A DNA stretch of 12,674 nt, from NCBI GenBank assembly GCA_900552675.1, contig USAI01000071.1, positions 1-12,674 on the forward strand, written 5' to 3'. Position numbers and translations under genes: made by a program. Origin of the DNA: an uncultured Prevotella sp. Its GTDB lineage: Bacteria > Bacteroidota > Bacteroidia > Bacteroidales > Bacteroidaceae. The notes beneath the pieces are model-generated. The model was not told the DNA's origin, searched no databases, and saw only the letters and a program-made list of their open reading frames with translations. Positions 8,201-12,674 of this stretch are shown piece by piece (within the stretch, counting starts at the first letter, position 1; the number at the start of each line of letters is the position of its first letter).

Positions 8201-10199
8201 GTTGTATCTCGCTTATGCTCAGTTTGGTTTGATTGAGTAGTATAAAATGCTTGTCAAGATCGTTGTCGGCATATAGCACGAAGCAACGAGCCGATAGTGA
8301 AGGATCTCGGCCGGCACGTCCAGCTTCTTGAACATAGTTTTCAAGCGAGTCGGATATATCGTAGTGTACCACCAGTCCTACATCGCTTTTGTCTACGCCC
8401 ATGCCAAAGGCCGATGTCGCTACAATGATGTCAATCTCTCCCGACATGAAAGCGTTTTGGTTCTTAACCTTGGTGTCCGAGGCCATCTTGCCGTTAAAGG
8501 GGCGTGCCCTCAAGCCGTCGCGTGAGAGTTTTGTAGCCAATTCTTCGGTGCGTTTAGTGCGCGACACATACACTATCGAGGGGCAAGCGGCCTCGCTCAG
8601 CAGTGCGCGCAGTCTGACATACTTTTCTTCTTCACTATCAACATGTATAACCTTGTATTGCAGATTTTTTCGCGAGGCCGATGAGGCAAATATTTCAAGA
8701 TCAGTGTCTAACCAGTGATGGAAATAGTCGCAGATATCTTGTATAACCTTTTGTTTGGCTGTTGCTGTGAAGCACGATACAGGTACACGCGTGTCTTTTC
8801 CCTTGCGTTCTTGGTATCGCTTTATAAACTTACCTATGTAGAGATAGTCGACACGGAAGTCTTGGCCCCAGGCAGAGAAACAGTGTGCTTCGTCTATAAC
8901 AAATCGCACCACATGGCGGGCAATAAGTATGCGTTCAATGGTGTTTGAACGCAACATCTCGGGCGAGATATACAGCAGCGATGCATCGCCGTTCTGCACA
9001 CGTTCAATAGCCAGCGAGCGTGATATAGGGTCGAGCAATCCGTTTATTGTTACAGCATCGGTCATGCCGCGAGCCTCCAGGTTATCTACCTGATCTTTCA
9101 TAAGCGATTGCAGTGGCGATATTACCACCGTAAGCCCATGCACAGTTCGCCCGTCAATTAAGGCTGGAAGCTGAAACGTTAGCGACTTGCCACCGCCTGT
9201 GGGGAAGATGGCAAGCAACGACTTGCCATCAACAGCAGCCTGTGTTGCTCGCTCTTGAAGCGGTTCGCCATCGTATGTGCGAAAGGCTGAGTAGCCGAAA
9301 AAGCGTGTGAGGTTATGGTGTATGTCTAACAACGAGTTGCAATAGGCGCAGCCATCGGGGCAATGGTTGTGGCGCAATAGCTTCATGAGGTGTTCTACCT
9401 CAGGATAATGATAAAGCACCCAGCCAGGGGTTACTGAGCGGTGGTCGGTAGTGTCAACCAGGGCCAAAGCATAAGCCAAGGCGCATGGATGGTCGATAGC
9501 CATCGACACGATGTCGGCATTGGTACAAATACATCCTTCATATTGCGTCTTAATGTGCTGCGCAAGCATTGGATAGTCGGTTACGTCAGCCCCGTGTCTG
9601 TCCTTGCGCAAGAGGCGTTGGTTAGTAGCACCCACCATACTTAAAAAACCGTCAAACTCTTTCTTTCCCCCAAGCAGTGTGGCAAATATCGTTTGTTTGT
9701 CTACAGAAAGAGCTTTCCACTGTGCTATCTCGTCGAAAAGCAGTGTGCGTGCTTTCTCGCAATCGTTTACAGGATTGTTTATCTCGTCGGTCAGTAGCTT
9801 GTCGTCTTTCACAAGGTTATGATATGGGCGTTCAGAGAAGAGCAGTGGCGACATATACAGTGTGTCTACAAGCAACCATCTGTATGATGTGTAATCTTTT
9901 TCTTCTTCAGCGTCATTGTCGAAAAGATATTTAGCATCGTGATGTACTATGTTATGACCGCACACATAGTCTACCGTTTGCAGAAATTCAGCAAGTGCTG
10001 TCTTTGAGGCATTGTGAAATATTGCGCCATCATGTCGCAATGCTCCAATATCGTGTACCTTATGATCTTTTATGCCCACTTCGGCATCAACAAAGGCATA
10101 GTTGTTGATATCGCGTCTTGCTGGTGCGGTGTTGTCGGCAGAAGGAATATCTTCTTCCTGTTTCTTGTCATTACCGAAAAGAAAGTCGAATATAGACAT
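5235..10199 (-). CDS. Exonuclease-like / RecQ-like / UvrD-like double-helicase fusion
   Basis: This cytosolic DNA-processing protein of 1654 residues contains two complete helicase motors. Residues about 30-155 resemble a DnaQ/RNase T-type DEDD exonuclease: Asp38/Glu40 (FVDAEVG), Asp88 (CGHNIVHHDAKYL) and Asp146 (NNPVNDCEKA), but Asn141 occupies the usual general-base His position. Cys280, Cys284 and Cys287 with His294/295 look like a zinc site. The RecQ-type SF2 helicase follows: Walker A PTGGGKS (333-339), DEAHC (436-440), FTATAK (477-482), QEAGRAGRD (624-632). The four-Cys zinc module usual after a RecQ core is not seen. Residues about 690-1090 are linker with winged-helix-like stretches. 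The UvrD-type SF1 helicase has AAGPGSGKT (1115-1123), VIDEAQD (1221-1227), GDDDQCIFAF (1252-1261), DNYR (1285-1288), VSTIHKAKGREFDNV (1473-1487) and YYVAMTRAR (1505-1513). Both motor families usually move 3' to 5'. Recombinational repair is the plain guess; phage defence is possible. It stands alone, 164 bp after the GNAT-nitrilase gene. Confidence 0.93.
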   Translation of the reverse strand: MSIFDFLFGNDKKQEEDIPSADNTAPARRDINNYAFVDAEVGIKDHKVHDIGALRHDGAIFHNASKTALAEFLQTVDYVCGHNIVHHDAKYLFDNDAEEEKDYTSYRWLLVDTLYMSPLLFSERPYHNLVKDDKLLTDEINNPVNDCEKARTLLFDEIAQWKALSVDKQTIFATLLGGKKEFDGFLSMVGATNQRLLRKDRHGADVTDYPMLAQHIKTQYEGCICTNADIVSMAIDHPCALAYALALVDTTDHRSVTPGWVLYHYPEVEHLMKLLRHNHCPDGCAYCNSLLDIHHNLTRFFGYSAFRTYDGEPLQERATQAAVDGKSLLAIFPTGGGKSLTFQLPALIDGRTVHGLTVVISPLQSLMKDQVDNLEARGMTDAVTINGLLDPISRSLAIERVQNGDASLLYISPEMLRSNTIERILIARHVVRFVIDEAHCFSAWGQDFRVDYLYIGKFIKRYQERKGKDTRVPVSCFTATAKQKVIQDICDYFHHWLDTDLEIFASSASRKNLQYKVIHVDSEEEKYVRLRALLSEAACPSIVYVSRTKRTEELATKLSRDGLRARPFNGKMASDTKVKNQNAFMSGEIDIIVATSAFGMGVDKSDVGLVVHYDISDSLENYVQEAGRAGRDPSLSARCFVLYADNDLDKHFILLNQTKLSISEIQQVWQAVKRATNKRSRLSCSALEIARQAGWDDSVSDIETRVRTALAALEQSGYIERGNNEPHVFATGITVRNMDEARQRITSSSLFDKEEVEKAVRIIKSLISQKYITRAQDSEAESRIDYLADILGMSKKEVVSAVQRMQKEGILGDTKDLSAFMQDMGSEHKAIQTLECFATIEQYVLKQIPDDALRISYKQLNDNAVRSGLGQSTEKHIRTLLYFLAVKNYTRKHEDGTRNIIISRQADMENTIKRFERRLTICRFIINWLYKYAAKDEGETANKGILHFSVVELLNDFNAQNHSLFNNDNSELKLEDMEEALLYLSKIGALKLEGGFLVLYNAITINRLQMDNRVRYKQDDYRTLNEFYKQKIQQIHIVGEYANLMVKDYNAALQYVHDYFNMDYRLFVSTYFKGERVNEINRNITPAKFKELFNNLSERQKDIINDHDSHCIVVAAGPGSGKTRVLVHKLASLLLLEDVKHEQLLMLTFSRAAATEFKQRLMQLIGNAAHFVDIMTFHSYCFDLLGRIGNLEDVNGVVAKAAEMIEQGEVEQSHIGKTVLVIDEAQDMNADSCRLVSALMHNNEDMRVIAVGDDDQCIFAFANADPQYMYHLSHEDGGRFVEMTDNYRCAHKIVDAANEFVKNIHNRLKSQPIISKSEHEGTVRITHHVAQYMYEPLVNDIKTSAYKGTTCVLTQTNEEAVTTTTLLRRNGIRAKLIQTMGDLRFCNLAEVKYFAKIIAKHKTSPTISDQAWKEAKDKTFNKYARSTALPYLKRCIELFEQTNKYKYYTDFAEYVFESNVEDFCNFSDTNIIVSTIHKAKGREFDNVFMLVDGKRALTDERMRCYYVAMTRARLNLSIHTNGNTFNNIQQAIHTADKNLYSMPIEIVLQMSHKDVNLGFFQHSRNDVLAIQSGDAINCDNSMLRTISGKPLAEYSKEMCKRLDSLKKLGYAPMSATVRFIVAWKRKDAPKEEKETPVLLADITLKRVCNNATPI

Positions 10200-10234
10200 G
10201 TTGATGGCTTTTTGTTAATAGAGAGATAGATGCA

Positions 10235-10294
10235 AACAACGGCAACATTGTTTTCTTACACCATATTGTGTGAGTGAAAAATGTTGTCGTTGTT
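10235..10294 (-). terminator. Long stem-loop between the nitrilase and helicase genes
   Basis: The outer stem pairs 10235-10248 with 10281-10294 (14 bp, one G-T pair). An inner stem pairs 10251-10261 with 10268-10280, interrupted by a 2-nt bulge on the right (10274-10275), and 10249-10250 bulge on the left. The loop is 6 nt (CATATT). It lies 70 bp beyond the stop of the minus-strand GNAT-nitrilase gene and 36 bp before the helicase ATG. A terminator or 3' stabiliser for the former fits, as does a leader structure for the latter. There is no poly-U tail on the minus strand, so termination is inference. Confidence 0.5.
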
Positions 10295-10333
10295 GTTCTT
10301 TTGTTGTTCAGCGTTGTTCTTTTATTGTTCAAC
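10292..10333. repeat. Two tandem copies of a 21-bp GTTGTT-rich unit
   Basis: 10292-10312 and 10313-10333 match at 19 of 21 positions. Each unit starts GTTGTTCTTTT and ends with TTGTTCAGC or TTGTTCAAC, and a third copy begins at 10334 but fades after GTTGTT. On the minus (transcribed) strand the block is rich in GAACAA/CAAC. It abuts the right arm of the long stem-loop, so several GTTG and CAAC blocks could pair in alternative ways. No direct function can be read from it; a slippage-prone simple repeat is the simplest explanation. Confidence 0.75.
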
Positions 10334-10363
10334 GTTGTTGATTGGCGATATTTCGTTTCGCTA

Positions 10364-11893
10364 TCACTTCATCTTCAGTTCATACAGGTCGTTGCGGCGG
10401 TCGCGCAGGTTGCGCACACTGCCATAGGTATGCAGCTCGTTTAGCAGCGTTAGGTCGCAGTCGGCCACCAATATTTGTTCAGTGCCAGGGGTTGCCATAG
10501 CGCGTTTGCCATCGGTGGGGAAAGCAAAGTCGCAAGGGGTGAACACCGCCGACTGTGCATACTGTATATCCATGTTGTGCACGCGGGGCAAGTTGCCCAC
10601 ACTGCCAGCAATGGCTACATAGCACTCGTTCTCAACGGCACGTGCCTGTGCGCATATTTTTACGCGGGCATAAGCGTTTTGCGTGTCGGTGTTGAAGGGC
10701 ACAAACAGTATCTGCATACCGTCGGCAGCCATCAGGCGCGACAGCTCGGGAAACTCAACGTCATAGCAAATAAGGATGCCTATGCGGCCACAGTCGGTGT
10801 CGAAGGTCTGCACACGGTTGCCTTGGCTCAGGCCCCAGCTTTTCTGTTCGTCGGGGGTAACATGTATCTTCTCGTACATATCTACCGATCCATCACGGCG
10901 GCAAAGGAAACCCACGTTATACAGTCCGCCATCTTCCTTCACAAAAGGCATTGAGCCCGTAATGATGTTGATGTTGTAGCTGATAGCCAGTTCTACAAAG
11001 CGGTCGCGTATCCTCTCGGTATATTGTGCCAAACCACGTATCGACTGTGCTTCGCCCATATTGTTAAACTTGGCCATGAGCGGGGCGTTGAAGTATTCGG
11101 GAAAGAGCACAAAGTCGCTCTTATAATCGCTCACCGAGTCGACGAAGAATTCTACTTGTTCAAACAAGTCGTCGAGGTCTTTGTAGGGGCGCATCTGCCA
11201 CTGCACCAAGCCCACGCGCACCGTGGGGCGCTTTTCAACATACGAGTCGGTAGGCGGCTGATAATAAATGTTATCCCACTGCAGCAGCGTGGCACAGTGT
11301 TTCGACTCTTCGTCGTTGGGCAGATAGTTGCGTATCACGCGGCGCACGTGAAAGTCGTTTGAGAGCTGGAAGGTGAGCACAGGGTCGTATATCTCGCGCG
11401 AGCGCACCTTCTCGATATACTCTTTCGGGCGCATGGTGTCGGCATACTTATGATAGTTGGGTATGCGTCCGCCAAACATGATGGCCTTCAGGTTCAGCTT
11501 TTCGCACAGCTCTTTACGATATTCGTACATACGTCGGCCCAAACGTAGGCCGCGGTAGTCGGGGTGTATAAACACCTCTATGCCATACAGTATGTTGCCT
11601 TTAGGGTTGTGTGTGTTAAAGGTTTCGTTGCCTGTAACCTTGGCGTAGGTGTGGTCGCCTTTCACCATATTATAGTCGACAATGATGCTGAGGGCGCAGC
11701 CCACAATCTTGTCGTCAACCACAATCACCACCTGGCCTTCAGGAAAGATGGTGATAAGTTTTTTAATTTGTTCGTGTGTCCAAAATACGTCGTGGTCGGC
11801 ATAAATGCGCCGAAACGAGCCCGCCAGCTGGTCGTAGTCGTCCATCCGGAGGTTGCGCAGCTCCACTTTGTTAATTTTATGTGTCGATTCCAT
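10364..11893 (-). CDS. GNAT acetyltransferase / carbon-nitrogen hydrolase (nitrilase superfamily) fusion
   Basis: This two-domain cytosolic enzyme has 509 residues. The ORF could start at 11986, but MESTHKINKVELRNL at 11893 is where homology-like sequence begins and where a promoter sits just upstream; the 31 extra residues look non-coding. The N-terminal ~200 residues form a GNAT fold with an acetyl-CoA loop at IEVFIHPDYRGLRLGRRM (about 105-122). The C-terminal part is a nitrilase-superfamily hydrolase with the catalytic triad Glu266 (LFPEYF), Lys342 (YEKIHVTPDE) and Cys376 (GILICYDVEFPE). Such hydrolases cut amides, carbamoyl groups or nitriles. Fusions of the two domains are well known in Bacteroidota but I know of no established substrate. 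Both active sites look intact. The gene ends TGA, 164 bp before the helicase gene on the same strand. Confidence 0.94.
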   Translation of the reverse strand: MESTHKINKVELRNLRMDDYDQLAGSFRRIYADHDVFWTHEQIKKLITIFPEGQVVIVVDDKIVGCALSIIVDYNMVKGDHTYAKVTGNETFNTHNPKGNILYGIEVFIHPDYRGLRLGRRMYEYRKELCEKLNLKAIMFGGRIPNYHKYADTMRPKEYIEKVRSREIYDPVLTFQLSNDFHVRRVIRNYLPNDEESKHCATLLQWDNIYYQPPTDSYVEKRPTVRVGLVQWQMRPYKDLDDLFEQVEFFVDSVSDYKSDFVLFPEYFNAPLMAKFNNMGEAQSIRGLAQYTERIRDRFVELAISYNINIITGSMPFVKEDGGLYNVGFLCRRDGSVDMYEKIHVTPDEQKSWGLSQGNRVQTFDTDCGRIGILICYDVEFPELSRLMAADGMQILFVPFNTDTQNAYARVKICAQARAVENECYVAIAGSVGNLPRVHNMDIQYAQSAVFTPCDFAFPTDGKRAMATPGTEQILVADCDLTLLNELHTYGSVRNLRDRRNDLYELKMK

Positions 11894-11935
11894 AAGACAA
11901 TAATTGTTTATCTTGTATGCAGTTGTTCTTGCTTG

Positions 11936-11943
11936 CAAAAGTA
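11936..11943 (-). promoter_or_regulatory. Bacteroidota -7 element for the GNAT-nitrilase gene
   Basis: On the minus strand TACTTTTG (11943 to 11936) fits the TAnnTTTG consensus exactly and lies 42 bp before the ATG at 11893, implying a leader of about 35 nt. I see no good TTTG -33 box at the usual distance. The leader is AT-rich without a Shine-Dalgarno and contains the small palindrome ACAATAATTGT (11897-11907) next to the start codon, which could bind a regulator but may be chance. Confidence 0.5.
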
Positions 11944-12202
11944 GTAAAATATTTTGATTTATGTGTATACAACGAAAAAAATGCAAGCAAGCTTCAGCTT
12001 TTTATATTTTGTAAATTCTTCTATTCATAAGCATAGTTCTTTTAATTACACAATTAAGTTTTCGCTTGCATATTTACACTTTTTTTCATTACGTTTATCA
12101 GTAGTGGGTAAAAAAGTGGATTCACGAAGCAACAGAAAGAGTACAAGTAACTGATTATCTGTTGTTTATCATTTTCTTCGTTTTGAAAAATATTAAGATA
12201 AA
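11944..12202. other. AT-rich intergenic stretch, no gene seen
   Basis: About 260 bp between the divergent start of the GNAT-nitrilase gene and the 3' side of the T9SS protein gene. It is very AT-rich. Short open frames occur on both strands, but none has a recognisable start context or protein-like composition. I see no tRNA, no TAnnTTTG element beyond the one at 11936-11943, and no long repeat. A 10-bp inverted repeat (11928-11937 and 11982-11991, CTTGCTTGCA) spans the promoter region, at a level chance could produce. Confidence 0.6.
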
Positions 12203-12232
12203 GGGAGCATTTCATCTTGATGAAACGCCCCC
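12203..12232 (-). terminator. Intrinsic-type terminator of the T9SS protein gene
   Basis: The minus-strand RNA folds as GGGGGCGUUUCAU, loop CAAG, AUGAAAUGCUCCC: a 13-pair stem including two G-U pairs, followed at once by a U-rich tail (UUUAUCUUAAUAUUUUUC). The two imperfect positions pair as G-U only in the minus-strand RNA and are A-C mismatches on the plus strand, so the structure is built for minus-strand transcription. It lies about 117 bp beyond the stop at 12349. Confidence 0.8.
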
Positions 12233-12249
12233 TTGTACCTGATTTATTG

Positions 12250-12307
12250 AACTTTCTCATGTGCGGAAGTTAGAGAAGTTATCTTAACTTCCCCATTTGA
12301 GAAAGTT
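12250..12307. terminator. Nested stem-loop downstream of the T9SS protein gene
   Basis: Outer stem AACTTTCTCA (12250-12259) pairs perfectly with TGAGAAAGTT (12298-12307). Inner stem GGAAGTTA (12265-12272) pairs perfectly with TAACTTCC (12285-12292). The structure lies 42 bp after the minus-strand stop. A T-rich run follows on the plus-strand side (12309-12337), so it could also end transcripts coming from the left. It may act as a 3' stabiliser or first terminator ahead of the stronger one at 12203-12232. Confidence 0.55.
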
Positions 12308-12309
12308 GT

Positions 12310-12340
12310 TTTTACTTTTTTACCCTTTTACTTTTTTACC
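12310..12340. repeat. Two copies of a 16-bp-period A/T-rich repeat
   Basis: The 15-mer TTTTACTTTTTTACC occurs exactly at 12310-12324 and 12326-12340. On the minus strand it reads GGTAAAAAAGTAAAA and follows the stop codon of the T9SS gene directly. The end of that gene (GGTGAAAAAGTAA) is nearly the same sequence, so the block looks like repeated duplication of the gene's own tail, probably by slippage. Confidence 0.75.
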
Positions 12341-12348
12341 TTTAAATA

Positions 12349-12674
12349 TTACTTTTTCACCTTAAAGTTTCCTTGGTTGGTTCGTACGATGTAAATGCCA
12401 CCAGCATTCATATCACTGACACGGCGGCCAGTGAGGTCGTAGATACCGAGCACCTTGGCTTGCTGTTTCTTATCAGCAGTAGAAGCCTGGATACCAGTAG
12501 TAATCTTCTTGTAGAAGAACACATCATCGAAGGTTAGCTGTGTACCTGCATTTCCTCCACTGACTGCTAACCGCTGCTTTTCGCTCTACAATGACATCTT
12601 TGCTCTCAAAGGATGGAGAACTGAGGAAATCAATGGCATTGAGTTTGAATTGAACTCTATCCTTGTTGAGAAGT
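12349..12674 (-). pseudogene. C-terminus of a T9SS cargo protein, cut by the window edge and frameshifted
   Basis: The final ~80 residues are a clear T9SS type A sorting domain: KVLGIYDLTGRRV, then GGIYIVRTNQGNFKVKK and TAA at 12351-12349. It marks a protein exported across the outer membrane. Upstream is a beta-sandwich-like end (GGNAGTQLTFDDVFFYKK). This frame closes at a TAG (12588-12586), while the sequence from the window edge (LLNKDRVQFKLNAIDF, later ESKDVIVER) runs in another frame and stops at 12524. Removing one A from the AAAA run (plus-strand T run 12578-12581) joins them as VIVERKQRLAVSGGNAG. So either the gene carries a one-base insertion or the sequence has an error there. The rest of the protein lies right of the window and its function cannot be told. 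Confidence 0.8.

Noticed and set aside
10292..10333. CRISPR-like repeat
   Set aside because: Only two directly abutting 21-bp units with no spacers and no cas genes nearby.
11894..11986. N-terminal extension of the GNAT-nitrilase protein to the ATG at 11986
   Set aside because: The extra 31 residues overlap the -7 promoter element and the AT-rich leader.
11928..11991. 10-bp inverted repeat around the GNAT-nitrilase promoter as an invertible switch
   Set aside because: A 10-bp match at this spacing is expected about once by chance in a window this long.
12054..12260. Minus-strand 68-codon open frame in the right intergenic region
   Set aside because: It starts between two stem-loops and runs through the strong terminator at 12203-12232; composition is not protein-like and no promoter is seen.
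12575..12590. Programmed ribosomal frameshift in the T9SS protein gene
   Set aside because: Joining the frames needs a +1 shift at CGA-AAA-G with no known slippery motif or stimulator; an indel or sequence error is simpler.

Overview
The window looks like chromosomal DNA from a member of the Bacteroidota, most likely a Prevotella-type Bacteroidales. Four signs point there: TAnnTTTG-type -7 promoter elements with AT-rich leaders and no Shine-Dalgarno; two proteins ending in type IX secretion (T9SS) type A sorting domains; a C10 (streptopain/interpain) cysteine protease; and the acetyltransferase-nitrilase fusion common in this phylum. The assignment is inference from gene content, since no rRNA or tRNA is present.

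Layout. Positions 1-245 hold no confident gene, only possible decayed coding remnants and the promoter of the first gene. On the plus strand, 246-2450 encodes a membrane-bound ion-pumping pyrophosphatase (hppA) with residues expected of the K+-dependent, Na+/H+ co-transporting subgroup. At 2534-5209 follows a secreted C10 protease with signal peptide, inhibitory prodomain, catalytic Cys/His and a T9SS tail; its start lies at a perfect 14-bp inverted repeat. The minus-strand genes begin 25 bp beyond its stop, and a perfect 13-bp hairpin sits inside its last codons.

On the minus strand, 10199-5235 is a 1654-residue protein that joins a DEDD-type exonuclease-like domain, a possible zinc knuckle, a complete RecQ-like SF2 helicase, a winged-helix linker and a complete UvrD-like SF1 helicase. 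It is the most unusual gene here: two motors and a nuclease-like fold in one chain, with the usual RecQ zinc cysteines and the nuclease's general-base His apparently missing. Upstream of it in the direction of transcription is a GNAT-nitrilase fusion (11893-10364). The 164-bp gap between the two holds a long hairpin and a 21-bp tandem repeat.

The right end (12349-12674, minus strand) is the C-terminus of another T9SS cargo protein. It is cut by the window edge and carries an apparent one-base frameshift at an A4 run. Its 3' side has a duplicated A-rich block and two stem-loops, the second a good terminator. The genes do not form one pathway: two concern surface or secreted proteins, one membrane energetics, one DNA repair or possibly defence, and one small-molecule amide chemistry.
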